Shown in pieces: positions 53,369-62,609 of a stretch of DNA of 64,000 nt. The stretch is taken from the NCBI RefSeq assembly GCF_002407245.1, contig NZ_CP010681.1, positions 310,001-374,000 on the forward strand. Direction: 5' to 3'. The translations under genes were made by a program, and so were the position numbers. The notes beneath the pieces are model-generated. The model searched no databases. It was not told the origin of the DNA and saw only the letters and a program-made list of their open reading frames with translations. Every line of letters starts with the position of its first letter. The first letter of the stretch is position 1. The DNA comes from Phaeobacter piscinae. GTDB lineage: Bacteria > Pseudomonadota > Alphaproteobacteria > Rhodobacterales > Rhodobacteraceae.

Positions 53369-54874
53369 ATGACGCTATGGCACGAATACCTTGAAGCGCA
53401 CGCGCGCCAACGCCCCACGGCCCCGGCTTTTGGCGACAGTGGTGGCGCGCGCTGGACCTATGGTGACCTCGCGCGGGCCTGCGACGCATTACGGACACAT
53501 CTGGTCGACCTAGGTGTTGGGCCGGGTGATCGGGTGATGCTGCTTTGCGAGAATTGCTGCGCCGCGGTCGCGGCGTTATTTGCCACATCACAGCTGGGAG
53601 CCGTGGCGGTTCCGGTCAACGCCCGGATGAGGGCGCCTGAGGTGGACCGGATCCTCGCTCATGCCAAGCCTGCGGTCGTCCTGTTGACCGCTGCGGCCTC
53701 GCCTGACGCGGCCGCCCATGCCAGCCGTCTCGGCGCGCAGGCCATTGAAGGCGACTTTGGCCGCCTGCATGTTGTTTCTCAGGATGCAGATGGCAGATCC
53801 CACGTGCAGATACCCGAGGGGTTGGCCGTACTCCTTTATACGACAGGCACCACCGGCGCTCCGAAAGGGGTGATGCTAAGCCACGACAATCTGAAATTCG
53901 GCGGCGGCGCCTCGGCACGGTTGCGCGATATGACCGCCGATGACGTGGTCTACGGTGTGTTGCCCCTTAGCCATGTGTTTGGCCTTGCGTCGGTTTTAAC
54001 TGCTTCCGTGATGATCGGAGCCGAGGTGCGGCTTGAGACACGATTCACGGCGGAGCGTTTTTATCAGGCGCTCCGGTCCGGGGTCACGCTGGTCTCTGCG
54101 GTGCCACAGATGCATGCGCTGGTGATGCAATATGCCAAGGAGCAGGGGCTGGACCACCTCGGCAGTCCGGATTTGCGCTATGTGTCGTCAGGTGCTGCGC
54201 CGCTGGATCCCGATTGGAAACGTCGGGCCGAGGCGTTTTATGGCGTTGCCTTGCAAAACGGATACGGCATGACCGAGGCAACCGCAGGCATCTGTGCCAC
54301 ACGCAATGGTTTGGGTGACCCTGATACGTCGGTTGGTCCACCGCTGCCCGGTGTTGATCTGCGTCTGGATCAGAGCGTTCCGGGTGGTGGCGATGGGTTG
54401 GGAGAGATCTGCCTGCGGGGCGGCAATGTCATGCTGGGATATTTCGCCAACCAAGAAGCCACGCAAACCGTCCTTGATCCAGCGGGCTGGTTGCGCAGCG
54501 GCGACATCGGGCGTTTGGACGAGAATGGCAACCTACATATTGACGGGCGTGCCAAGGAACTGATCATCCACGGCGGCTTCAATGTCTTTCCGCCAGAAGT
54601 TGAAGCGGCGCTGAACGCCCACCCTCAGGTGGTTCAATCCGCTGTAGTCGGTCGCCCGCAGGGCGGAGATGAGCAGGTGGTTGCCTTTGTAGAGGTGGCC
54701 GTTGGGGATGAGCCAACGGTGCGTGAATTGCGTGCCTTCGTGGCGGAGCAGCTTGCAGGCTATAAACGGCCCGGTCTCTTCATCCTGACGGAGCAGCTGC
54801 CAGCCGCACCGACAGGGAAGATACTGAAGCACGTGTTGCTGTCACATTTTGCGGATCAACTGCCCGCCGTATGA
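53369..54874 (+). CDS. AMP-forming acyl-CoA synthetase (class I adenylate-forming)
   Basis: 501 aa. P-loop-like motif YTTGTTGAPKGVMLSHDN near residues 153-170, the A5 segment QNGYGMTEATAGICATR, the hinge RSGDIGRLDENGNLHIDGRAKELII and the C-terminal catalytic Lys in PAAPTGKILKHVL. Activates a fatty or aromatic acid to its CoA thioester, likely entering the operon's beta-oxidation. Substrate not deducible. Confidence 0.92.
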   Translation: MTLWHEYLEAHARQRPTAPAFGDSGGARWTYGDLARACDALRTHLVDLGVGPGDRVMLLCENCCAAVAALFATSQLGAVAVPVNARMRAPEVDRILAHAKPAVVLLTAAASPDAAAHASRLGAQAIEGDFGRLHVVSQDADGRSHVQIPEGLAVLLYTTGTTGAPKGVMLSHDNLKFGGGASARLRDMTADDVVYGVLPLSHVFGLASVLTASVMIGAEVRLETRFTAERFYQALRSGVTLVSAVPQMHALVMQYAKEQGLDHLGSPDLRYVSSGAAPLDPDWKRRAEAFYGVALQNGYGMTEATAGICATRNGLGDPDTSVGPPLPGVDLRLDQSVPGGGDGLGEICLRGGNVMLGYFANQEATQTVLDPAGWLRSGDIGRLDENGNLHIDGRAKELIIHGGFNVFPPEVEAALNAHPQVVQSAVVGRPQGGDEQVVAFVEVAVGDEPTVRELRAFVAEQLAGYKRPGLFILTEQLPAAPTGKILKHVLLSHFADQLPAV

Positions 54875-54887
54875 TCCCACAAAGAAA

Positions 54888-54913
54888 AAGAGGCGCCCGA
54901 CAGGACGCCTCTT
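54888..54913 (-). terminator. terminator shared by the acyl-CoA operon and rpe
   Basis: AAGAGGCG (54888-54895) / CGCCTCTT (54906-54913). On the minus strand a T-rich tract (TTTCTTTG) follows, so it is best as the rpe terminator; on the plus strand the tail is poor. Genes on both sides converge here. Confidence 0.75.
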
Positions 54914-54939
54914 ACTCAAGGGGATCTGCCCGCTGGATC

Positions 54940-55629
54940 TTATGCCCAGACACCGCTTGCAGCGGCGCGGATGTTGCGAATGTTCTCGCCGTAGACCTCA
55001 GGGGTATCGACTGAGCCCCCTTTGAAGACGGCGGAGCCCGCTACAAGAACGTCGGCACCGGCTTCGGCAACCAGTGGTGCGGTTTTCGGATCAACGCCAC
55101 CGTCAATCTCGATATGGACCGGACGATCTCCAATCATCGAGCGCAGGCTGCGGATCTTGCTGGTCATATCAATGAACTTTTGCCCGCCAAAACCGGGGTT
55201 GACGGTCATCACGCAAATCAGGTCGGTCAGGTCAAGGAGATGCGCCACTGCTTCAGCAGGGGTGCCGGGGTTGAGTGCGACACCGGCTTTCATCCCGGCA
55301 GCACGGATCGCCTGCAGGGTGCGGTGGATGTGGGGGCCTGCCTCAACATGGGCGGTCAGAACATCGGCGCCCGCATCTGCGTAAGCGTCGATATAGGGAT
55401 CAACGGGTGCGATCATCAGGTGGACGTCCATCACGGCTTTCACATGGGGGCGAAAGGCCTTAACCGCCATCGGACCAAAGGTGAGGTTGGGCACAAAATG
55501 CCCGTCCATCACGTCGATATGGACCCAATCGGCCCCCTGGGCTTCGATGGCCTGAATCTCCTGGCCAAAATTGGCAAAATCGGCGGACAGGATAGACGGT
55601 GCAATCTTGATGGAGCGGTCGAAAGACAT
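54940..55629 (-). CDS. rpe: ribulose-phosphate 3-epimerase
   Basis: 229 aa. TIM-barrel with IKIAPSILSADFANFGQEI at the start, DWVHIDVMDGHFVPNLTFG (metal His/Asp), VMTVNPGFGGQKFI and IEIDGGVDPKTAP, plus VLVAGSAVFK. Interconverts ribulose-5-P and xylulose-5-P in the pentose phosphate pathway. Transcribed alone. Confidence 0.97.
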   Translation of the reverse strand: MSFDRSIKIAPSILSADFANFGQEIQAIEAQGADWVHIDVMDGHFVPNLTFGPMAVKAFRPHVKAVMDVHLMIAPVDPYIDAYADAGADVLTAHVEAGPHIHRTLQAIRAAGMKAGVALNPGTPAEAVAHLLDLTDLICVMTVNPGFGGQKFIDMTSKIRSLRSMIGDRPVHIEIDGGVDPKTAPLVAEAGADVLVAGSAVFKGGSVDTPEVYGENIRNIRAAASGVWA

Positions 55630-55805
55630 GGCAGCGGTTCCTTGGGTTCATGGACAGCGTTTCGCCGCCATATAGCGACTTGGAGGCTGCGCGCCTAGGG
55701 GGCAGTGGTGGGCACGAGGGATGGCGTTACAAAAGCTTCACCGCGATGACACACAAGTTTTGATCTCGGCCCTTAGCTAGTCCCAGACAGAGACGGGAGC
55801 CTCAG

Positions 55806-56624
55806 GTGCTGCGAATTGACAAACTGACCAAGAGATTCGGCGATAAAATCGCGGTGGATACCGCCACGCTGGATATCGATAAGCCTTGCATGATCGGCAT
55901 CATCGGCCGCTCCGGTGCTGGTAAATCCACGCTGTTGCGCATGATAAACCGGCTCGGTGATGCCAGCGAGGGGCGGATCCTTTTCGAAGGGCGAGACGTG
56001 ACCCAATTGCGCGGCAAGGAGAAGCGCGCCTGGCAATCGGATTGCGCGATGATCTTTCAGCAGTTCAATCTGGTGCCGCGCATGGATGTCGTATCCAACG
56101 TGCTGCACGGTACGCTCAACCGACGCTCAACCTTGGCGACGCTGTTCAACCTCTATCCGATGGATGACATCCACCGTGCGATCGACATCCTTGATCGGCT
56201 GGGCATTGCGGAACACGCCGCCAAACGGGCAGAAGCACTCTCCGGCGGTCAGCAGCAACGCGTCGCTATTGCCCGCGCCCTGATGCAGGATCCGGCGATC
56301 ATTCTCGCCGATGAACCGATTGCCTCACTGGATCCGATGAACGCACAGACCGTGATGGAGGCCCTGCGCCGTATCCATGAAGAGGATGGCCGGACTGTGA
56401 TCGCGAATCTGCACACGTTGGACACGGCGCGCCGCTACTGTGACCGCGTTGTTGGCATGCGCGATGGGCGTATCGTCTTTGACGGGCTGCCAGAGCAACT
56501 GACCACGGGTGTTGCCCGCGAAATCTATGGCGCCGGTGATGATTTCTCCGAAGCCGCCACCTCCACCGAGATTGAGACCCTGAACCATACCAAGCCGCGC
56601 CGTCAGCCAGCTGTGGCTGTCTGA
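55806..56624 (+). CDS. phnC: phosphonate ABC transporter ATP-binding protein
   Basis: 272 aa from GTG 55806 (GGGAG upstream). Walker [10 protein letters not shown] near residues 34-42, Q-loop FQQFNLV, signature [15 protein letters not shown] and Walker [11 protein letters not shown]. First gene of phnCDE1E2. Energises phosphonate (or phosphate) import. Confidence 0.95.
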   Translation: MLRIDKLTKRFGDKIAVDTATLDIDKPCMIGIIGRSGAGKSTLLRMINRLGDASEGRILFEGRDVTQLRGKEKRAWQSDCAMIFQQFNLVPRMDVVSNVLHGTLNRRSTLATLFNLYPMDDIHRAIDILDRLGIAEHAAKRAEALSGGQQQRVAIARALMQDPAIILADEPIASLDPMNAQTVMEALRRIHEEDGRTVIANLHTLDTARRYCDRVVGMRDGRIVFDGLPEQLTTGVAREIYGAGDDFSEAATSTEIETLNHTKPRRQPAVAV

Positions 56625-56681
56625 TCGCATTTCCAAACCCGGCCGTTTCTGTGCCGGGATGACCAACCAGAGAGATTGAAT

Positions 56682-57590
56682 ATGAAAAACCTGTTTGCTG
56701 CCATTCTGGCGACCACAGCCCTGACCGCACCCGTTCTGGCAGATACCTCGGAGATTCAGGAATTCCGCATCGGTATTCTCGGTGGCGAGAATGCTCAGGA
56801 TCGTTTGAACAACAACGAGTGTCTGCGCCAGAAAACCGAAGATTTGCTGGGTGTTGAAACCAAGCTCTTTGCCCCGGCGGATTACAACGGTGTGATTCAG
56901 GGCCTGTTGGGCGGCACCATCGATATGGCGTGGTTGGGCGCATCGGGTTACGCCAAGACCTACCTGAGCGATCCGGCGGCTGTTGAGCCCATCCTCGTGA
57001 AGGTCAATAACGATGGTGGCTACGGCTACTACTCCGTTGGTTTTGCCCGCAAGGACAGCGGCATCACTTCGCTGGACGACATGCAGGGCAAGACCTTTGG
57101 TTTTGGTGACCCGAACTCCACCTCCGGGTTCCTGATCCCCTCAATCGAGATCCCTGAAGCAACCGGGGCGACGATGACGTCGGGCGACTATTTCGGTGAA
57201 GTGAAATTCACCGGCGGCCATGAACAGACCATCGTCGCGGTCGCGAATGGCGATGTGGATGCGGGCGTCAGCTGGGCCGACGGCCTGGGGGAGTGGGAAG
57301 ATGGCTTCAACTCAGGCGCGCTGCGTCGGGCTGTTGATGCGGGCCTCGTTGACATGAATGATTTGGTGCAGATCTGGCAGTCGAAGCCGATCCCCGAAGG
57401 TCCGGTGGTTCTGCGTACAGAATTGCCCGAGGACGTAAAACTGAAGATGACCGGCCTGATGGCATCCCTGAAATCAATGGATGCGGAGTGTTTTTACGGT
57501 GTCGCAGCAGGTGAGGCCAAAGGTTTCATGCCGATCACCCACGATGCCTATGAGGTGATCATCGAAGCGCGGAAATTGAAGTCCAACTAA
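56682..57590 (+). CDS. phnD: phosphonate ABC transporter substrate-binding protein
   Basis: 302 aa from the ATG at 56682. Signal peptide MKNLFAAILATTALTAPVLA cleaved before DTSEIQ. PhnD features: FRIGILGGENAQDRLNN, TIDMAWLGASGYAKTY and KTFGFGDPNSTSGFLIPS (the Ser/Thr cluster binding the phosphonate group). Periplasmic. Confidence 0.96.
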   Translation: MKNLFAAILATTALTAPVLADTSEIQEFRIGILGGENAQDRLNNNECLRQKTEDLLGVETKLFAPADYNGVIQGLLGGTIDMAWLGASGYAKTYLSDPAAVEPILVKVNNDGGYGYYSVGFARKDSGITSLDDMQGKTFGFGDPNSTSGFLIPSIEIPEATGATMTSGDYFGEVKFTGGHEQTIVAVANGDVDAGVSWADGLGEWEDGFNSGALRRAVDAGLVDMNDLVQIWQSKPIPEGPVVLRTELPEDVKLKMTGLMASLKSMDAECFYGVAAGEAKGFMPITHDAYEVIIEARKLKSN

Positions 57591-57749
57591 TTTCAGTACC
57601 AAAGCGTGCGGGGGCGGAGCGTGAGCGTCGCCTCCGCCATTTTGACGGCCAATTGCCAAGAGCCCGCACAGGTCAGCGAAGATGCTCATCCGATAGCATC
57701 ACTGTCCCGCCGGCTGTTGACACAGTTGCTGCCACACAGGATCCCAGTC

Positions 57750-58619
57750 ATGACACATGCAACAGTCTCGGCCCGGCCAGTGGCTGATATACAGGCCGAT
57801 TATCAGGCACTAATCCAGCGAAAACGCTTGTATGGCGGGGTCATTCTGGCGGTATTTGTCGCCATGATGGCAGCCGGTTTCCGGATTGCAGATGATCGCA
57901 ATGCCGGCTCATTCTGGAATGGCATTACCCATGTTTTCGACTACCCCTCCGAGGTGCTGTCAGAAGCGGTCGAGAAGCTCTCCCTGCTGCCGGCACATGT
58001 TGTGCAGTTCTTCCCCGCGCTGATTGAGACATTGAATATTGCCGCTGCGGCCACGCTGATTGGTGCGATTTTCGGCACTGTTCTGTCGCTGTTGGCGACG
58101 CGGGGGCTGGCCCGCTGGCCCGCCCTGATCCCGGTCTTTCGCTGGTTGTTGGATATCTTCCGCGCGATCCCGGAAATCGTGATCGCGCTGGTCCTGATCT
58201 TTCTACTGGGTGGCGGCCCTGTGCCTGCGATGATTGCGATTGCAATCCACACGGCAGGGGCGCTGGGTAAACTGTTCTCGGAAGTGAATGAAAATGCATC
58301 CTTGAAACCGGTCGAAGGGCTGGCCTCTGTCGGTGCTGGCTGGGCGCAGCGCATGGTGTTGGGCGTTTTCCCTCAGGTTGGCCCAAACTATGTCAGCTAC
58401 GCGCTCTTGCGGTTTGAAATCAATATTCGGGCTTCGGCGATCCTCGGTTTCGTCGGGGCCGGCGGCATCGGGTATGAGCTGCGCAACGCGATGTCCTGGG
58501 GGCAGGGACGCTACGACGAAGCTGCTGCAATCTTTCTTCTGCTGTTTTTCACCATCGTCCTGGTGGATCAACTGTCGGGCCTGCTGCGTGACCGGTTGAC
58601 CCACGGAGCCAAACAATGA
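57750..58619 (+). CDS. phnE: phosphonate ABC transporter permease, first
   Basis: 289 aa from the ATG at 57750; the frame extends upstream to 57606 without a plausible ribosome-binding site. About six membrane helices; the EAA-like loop GLASVGAGWAQRMVLGVFPQVGPNYVSY is near residue 190. The start of the second permease overlaps its stop (ATGA). A long 159-nt gap separates it from phnD. Confidence 0.92.
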   Translation: MTHATVSARPVADIQADYQALIQRKRLYGGVILAVFVAMMAAGFRIADDRNAGSFWNGITHVFDYPSEVLSEAVEKLSLLPAHVVQFFPALIETLNIAAAATLIGAIFGTVLSLLATRGLARWPALIPVFRWLLDIFRAIPEIVIALVLIFLLGGGPVPAMIAIAIHTAGALGKLFSEVNENASLKPVEGLASVGAGWAQRMVLGVFPQVGPNYVSYALLRFEINIRASAILGFVGAGGIGYELRNAMSWGQGRYDEAAAIFLLLFFTIVLVDQLSGLLRDRLTHGAKQ

Positions 58620-59986
58620 CGACTTTTGACACGACCGTCCCGCCGACCCTGCGCAAATTGGATATGGAACGCCTGTTCATGCGCAAGCGTGCCTTGAGCC
58701 TGGCGTTGCCGCTGTTGGTGCTTGCCTATCTTGCCTATGTGTTCGTCGCCTTTGATGTGGCGGGGCTGGCCGAGCGGATGAACCCGAAGAATGCGCGCAC
58801 ATTGGTAGCAGACAGCTACAGTTACAAAACCCACGTCACCCGTGACAACCGCAGCGGTGCCGTCAGCGTGGCCGTTGAGGGAGAGCGCAAGGGCGCCTAT
58901 CCGGACGGGCAGTCTCCGGAGTGGGTGACGCTCCCCGATACCTCTTCGCAGGTGACGATCATCGACCTCGAAGATGGCTATGAGGTCCGGTTCGGTCCTG
59001 AGACCATCACCTTTGATATACCCGGCTATGGCACAATTCGAGCAACGCCAAGCCGCAGCGCCGGTGTGCAGGCGGAATTCCCGGCGGGGGAATTGCCGGA
59101 TTGGATCAATGCCTCCAAGAACCGGCTGGCCGTCACCACGGACGCCGGGCGCCTGACAGTGACCCGCAACCGGGCGGAGGTGTTTCGCTATTTTGCCGGT
59201 TGGGAGCTGTTTTTCTTTACCTTGGACAGCCCGTACCATGGCATGGGCATCGGTGAGTTGATGACGCGGGCTGCAACCGGCGAAGCCGGTGCGATTTTTC
59301 ATGATGTCTGGACCAATAAGATGTGGCGTCATCAGGATGTCGCTTGGGCGATTTTTGAAACACTTCTGATGGCATTCCTGGGAACGATGGGGGCAGGTTT
59401 GATTGCGCTTCCGCTGGCCTTTGCGGCCACCCGGAATTTCATGCCGCTGCGCGCGGTTCGCTTTGCCACCCGTCGCGTGTTCGACTTTGTGCGCGGGGTG
59501 GATTCGCTGATCTGGACCGTTGTTCTGGCACGGGCCTTCGGTCCCGGACCGTTGACTGGGGCGCTGGCAATTTTGGTGACGGACACCGGAACCTTCGGCA
59601 AGATCTTCTCCGAAGCACTGGAAAACGTCGATCAGAAACAAATCGAAGGCGTCGCCTCAACCGGCGCCAAGCCGGCGCAGCGCTACCGGTTTGGCGTGAT
59701 CCCGCAAATTACACCGGTCTTGCTCAGTCAGCTGCTCTACTTTCTTGAGTCGAACACCCGCAGCGCGACAATTATTGGCGCCATCACCGGTGGTGGCATC
59801 GGGTTGCTACTTACGCAGGCAATCATCACCCAGAAAGACTGGGAAGAGGTCGCTTACTACATCGTATTGATCATCCTCATGGTGATGTTGATGGACTGGC
59901 TCTCTGGCTGGCTTCGTCGCCGCCTGATCAAGGGAGAGCCGGGTCGTAAGGCGCGCCGCCAAGGGGCCGCGATGTTGCTGCCCTGA
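58616..59986 (+). CDS. phnE: phosphonate ABC transporter permease, second, with long N-terminal domain
   Basis: 456 aa, far longer than the roughly 270 aa of typical PhnE. After a first membrane helix (about residues 24-45) come some 145 non-membrane residues rich in Asp/Thr/Gly (about 46-190), then a normal permease domain with the loop GVASTGAKPAQRYRFGVIPQITPVLLSQ near 340-370. The extra segment would be periplasmic. Its role, perhaps ligand or PhnD contact, is unknown. Overlaps phnE1 by 4 bases. Confidence 0.88.
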   Translation: MTTFDTTVPPTLRKLDMERLFMRKRALSLALPLLVLAYLAYVFVAFDVAGLAERMNPKNARTLVADSYSYKTHVTRDNRSGAVSVAVEGERKGAYPDGQSPEWVTLPDTSSQVTIIDLEDGYEVRFGPETITFDIPGYGTIRATPSRSAGVQAEFPAGELPDWINASKNRLAVTTDAGRLTVTRNRAEVFRYFAGWELFFFTLDSPYHGMGIGELMTRAATGEAGAIFHDVWTNKMWRHQDVAWAIFETLLMAFLGTMGAGLIALPLAFAATRNFMPLRAVRFATRRVFDFVRGVDSLIWTVVLARAFGPGPLTGALAILVTDTGTFGKIFSEALENVDQKQIEGVASTGAKPAQRYRFGVIPQITPVLLSQLLYFLESNTRSATIIGAITGGGIGLLLTQAIITQKDWEEVAYYIVLIILMVMLMDWLSGWLRRRLIKGEPGRKARRQGAAMLLP

Positions 59987-60032
59987 CTGTCGGGGCTTCG
60001 TCTCACTGATGTATCCCAATGAAAGCTATCAG

Positions 60033-60647
60033 ATGCCTCGTCTCTCTGCCGATCACCCGTATCGGCACCCCAATTGTGCCATCACCAACAGCCAGTTCGG
60101 CGCATTTGTCGAAATCGGCGCAGACAGTCGCGTGCTGAACAGCCGGTTTGGCGACTACAGCTATTGCGACAGAAACTGCGATATCGCCAATGCGGAAATT
60201 GGGAAATTCTCCAATATCGCCAGTGCAACCCGGATCGGGGCCACCGACCATCCCCTGCAAAGGGCTTCCCTGCACCATTTCCTCTATCGGTCGTCGAGCT
60301 ATTGGGACGATGTGGAGGATGACGCGGCTTGGTTTGATCATCGGGCCAGTCGTATGGCTCATATTGGACATGATACCTGGATCGGTCACGGCGCGCTGAT
60401 CAAGCCCGAGGTAACAGTCGGCCATGGTGCAGTTGTGGCGTCGGGTGCGGTGGTGACCAAGGACGTAGCCCCCTATACGATCGTCGGGGGTAATACCGCC
60501 CGGCTGATCCGTCGCCGATACACTGAGACCGTCGCTGAACGAATGATGGCGTTGGCGTGGTGGGACTGGGAGGACACCCGATTGAAGGCTGCGGTTCCCG
60601 ATTTTCGCTTGCTAAGCGCTGAGGCGTTTCTGGAGAAATATGCTTAG
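60033..60647 (+). CDS. phosphonate-locus hexapeptide-repeat acetyltransferase
   Basis: 204 aa from the ATG at 60033 (GAAAG 8 nt upstream); ATG 60009 is an in-frame alternative. Left-handed beta-helix repeats: CAITNSQFGAFVEIGADSRVLNSRFGDY and AHIGHDTWIGHGALIKPEVTVGHGAVVASGAVVTKDV, ending AYTIVGGNTARLIR-like. Resembles the TIGR03308 transferase of phosphonate operons. Probably acetylates an aminophosphonate or a toxic intermediate; inference from context. Confidence 0.85.
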   Translation: MPRLSADHPYRHPNCAITNSQFGAFVEIGADSRVLNSRFGDYSYCDRNCDIANAEIGKFSNIASATRIGATDHPLQRASLHHFLYRSSSYWDDVEDDAAWFDHRASRMAHIGHDTWIGHGALIKPEVTVGHGAVVASGAVVTKDVAPYTIVGGNTARLIRRRYTETVAERMMALAWWDWEDTRLKAAVPDFRLLSAEAFLEKYA

Positions 60648-60690
60648 CCTCCGTCGGGGCCGATCTTAGGTCCGTGTGTGTCGTTGCCGA

Positions 60691-61425
60691 TTAGCCGCGA
60701 TCCGCTGTGCCGCTATTTGGGTCGCTGACCGTCAGGGTGACGCGGTCTCCTGCAAACCAAGTACGCCCGAATTCAACCGGGTCGCCGTTTGGCCCGGCGT
60801 TGATACCGGTGGTTCGCAAGATTGGGCTGCCTTCGGAAATCTTCAGATGGAGGGCCTGCGTCGCAGTTGCAAGCTTGGCGGTGATACGGGTCTCGACCCT
60901 GGTGAAATCAGCAACGCCACAGTGTTTCAGCGCTTCCGTTACTGACTGGGTCTCTTTCAGTGCGGCAAGCAAATCCGGGAAACCGTCTGCCGGAAATACG
61001 CTTTGAAACAGTGCGATGGGTTCACCATCCGCCAGGGACAACCCATCGTAGACATGGACGGCGGCACCGGGATCAAGGCCCAACGCCTCTGCTTCGCGCG
61101 GGCCGGCGGCGCGGGTCTCTAGCGTCAGGATCCTCTTGGCGGGAATGCGCCCCAGACGGGCAACGTTCTGGTGAAACCGCACCCGCTTGCCAATCGGATA
61201 CTCCGTCGGCTGCGCAGCGACGAAGACGCCGGCCCCCCGTCGGGCATGGACCAACCCCTGATCTGCCATCTCAGACAAGGCGCGCCGCACAGTGTGCCGG
61301 TTGACGCCGAAACGACCCGCAAGCTGGACTTCGGGCGGGAGCTTGTCACCGGTCTGATATCGTCTTTGCGCGATGTCGTCGGTGAGGCTGATGGCTATGG
61401 ATTTCCAGACTGGAGTGCGGGCCAT
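60691..61425 (-). CDS. phnF: phosphonate metabolism GntR-family transcriptional regulator
   Basis: 244 aa. Winged helix: LTDDIAQRRYQTGDKLPPEVQLAGRFGVNRHTVRRALSEMADQGLVHARRGAGVFVA at residues about 13-68, then a UTRA (HutC-type) effector domain with LSLADGEPIALFQSVFPA. Divergent from phnG; the intergenic palindrome at 61481-61511 is its likely operator. Converges with the acetyltransferase gene. Confidence 0.93.
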   Translation of the reverse strand: MARTPVWKSIAISLTDDIAQRRYQTGDKLPPEVQLAGRFGVNRHTVRRALSEMADQGLVHARRGAGVFVAAQPTEYPIGKRVRFHQNVARLGRIPAKRILTLETRAAGPREAEALGLDPGAAVHVYDGLSLADGEPIALFQSVFPADGFPDLLAALKETQSVTEALKHCGVADFTRVETRITAKLATATQALHLKISEGSPILRTTGINAGPNGDPVEFGRTWFAGDRVTLTVSDPNSGTADRG

Positions 61426-61480
61426 GTCATGAAACTTTCACAAGGTTGTCGTTGCGTGGTGACGGGCAATTCGGCTAACA

Positions 61481-61511
61481 TTTGTCTAGTTGTATAGATT
61501 AACTAGACAAA
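61481..61511. promoter_or_regulatory. PhnF operator-like palindrome between phnF and phnG
   Basis: TTTGTCTAGTT (61481-61491) and AACTAGACAAA (61501-61511), perfect 11-bp arms with a 9-bp spacer, in the divergent promoter region. GTCTAG/CTAGAC half-sites fit HutC-type GntR regulators. It lies 22 bp before the phnG start and 55 bp before the phnF start, well placed to repress both. Confidence 0.7.
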
Positions 61512-61533
61512 CAAGCCAAGAGGCTTAGACAAG

Positions 61534-62010
61534 ATGAACAGTGAAAAGAGCATGACAGCGGGTGAGAATGGCAATCACGCCAACCGCAAGGCGTGGATGA
61601 GCCTGCTTGCCACGGCAGACGCAAAAGCGCTGCAAGATCTGTGGCAGGACTACGGGTGCAATCCCGATCACACATGGCTTCGTCCGCCGGAGGTTGGTGG
61701 CGTCATGGTCCAGGGACGTATGGGGGCAAGCGGCGCGCCCTTCAATCTGGGTGAAATGACTGTCACGCGCTGCGCGCTGACACTGCCGGATGGCACTGTC
61801 GGGCACGGATATGTGCAGGGGCGCAGCAAGGGTCAGGCAGAGACTGCGGCCAAGGTCGATGCGCTGATGCAGACAGGCGCAGCAGAGGATGTTCGTCGCC
61901 ATATTCTGTCACCGCTTGAGGCTGCAAGGCAGGCGCGAAAAATGAGCCGAGCTGCAAAAGCCGCTGCGACAAAAGTTGATTTTTTCACCATGGTGCGAGG
62001 GGAAGACTGA
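61534..62010 (+). CDS. phnG: carbon-phosphorus lyase complex subunit PhnG
   Basis: 158 aa. Features ANRKAWMSLLATADAKALQ at the start, RPPEVGGVMVQGRMGASGAPFNLGEMTVTRCALTL and GYVQGRSKGQAE. Part of the PhnGHIJ core that transfers methyl-phosphonate onto ATP ribose. The stop overlaps the phnH start (TGATG). Confidence 0.95.
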   Translation: MNSEKSMTAGENGNHANRKAWMSLLATADAKALQDLWQDYGCNPDHTWLRPPEVGGVMVQGRMGASGAPFNLGEMTVTRCALTLPDGTVGHGYVQGRSKGQAETAAKVDALMQTGAAEDVRRHILSPLEAARQARKMSRAAKAAATKVDFFTMVRGED

Positions 62011-62606
62011 TGCCGTCACAAACCCAGGCGTCGCATTTCTCCGGAGGTTTCACCGCTCCGCCGATCCAGTCAGCAAAAGCGTTTCGCGCTGCGATGACCG
62101 CCATGGCGAGGCCCGGTGAGATCAAAGCCATTACTGGCGCCACTCCTCCCGAAGGGCTCTCGGTTGCCGCAGGATGCCTGTTGTTGACGCTCTGCGATCC
62201 AGATACGGGCCTCTATCTTGCCTCCGACGTGGACCGCCCGGCTGTGCGGGACTGGATTACCTTTCACACAGGCGCGCTTTTTGTCAGGCCGGAACAGGCT
62301 GACTTCGCCATCGGCGGATGGTCGGCACTGGCGCCGCTGGATTGTTATCGCATCGGGACGTCGGAGTATCCGGATCGCTCGGCGACCCTGATTGTGGAGT
62401 TGCCGTGCTTTGACACGCCCAACGCCGAGTTGCGTGGCCCCGGCATCAAGGCCAGCACCGAGGTTTGGCTGCCAGACGCCGGTCCGTTTCAGGCCAATTC
62501 CATGCTCTTCCCACTTGGCTTTGACACCTATTTTACCGCCGGTAGCCAGATTTCTGCGCTGCCCCGATCCAGCCGGATCACGCGGCTTTCCAATAAAGGA
62601 GGCTAA
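62010..62606 (+). CDS. phnH: carbon-phosphorus lyase complex subunit PhnH
   Basis: 198 aa. GGFTAPPIQSAKAFRAAMTAMARPGEI at the start and RAPLD-type FPLGFDTYFTAGSQISALPRSSRI at the end are PhnH signatures. Stop 3 bp before phnI, which has AAAGGAGG upstream. Confidence 0.95.
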   Translation: MPSQTQASHFSGGFTAPPIQSAKAFRAAMTAMARPGEIKAITGATPPEGLSVAAGCLLLTLCDPDTGLYLASDVDRPAVRDWITFHTGALFVRPEQADFAIGGWSALAPLDCYRIGTSEYPDRSATLIVELPCFDTPNAELRGPGIKASTEVWLPDAGPFQANSMLFPLGFDTYFTAGSQISALPRSSRITRLSNKGG

Positions 62607-62609
62607 GAC

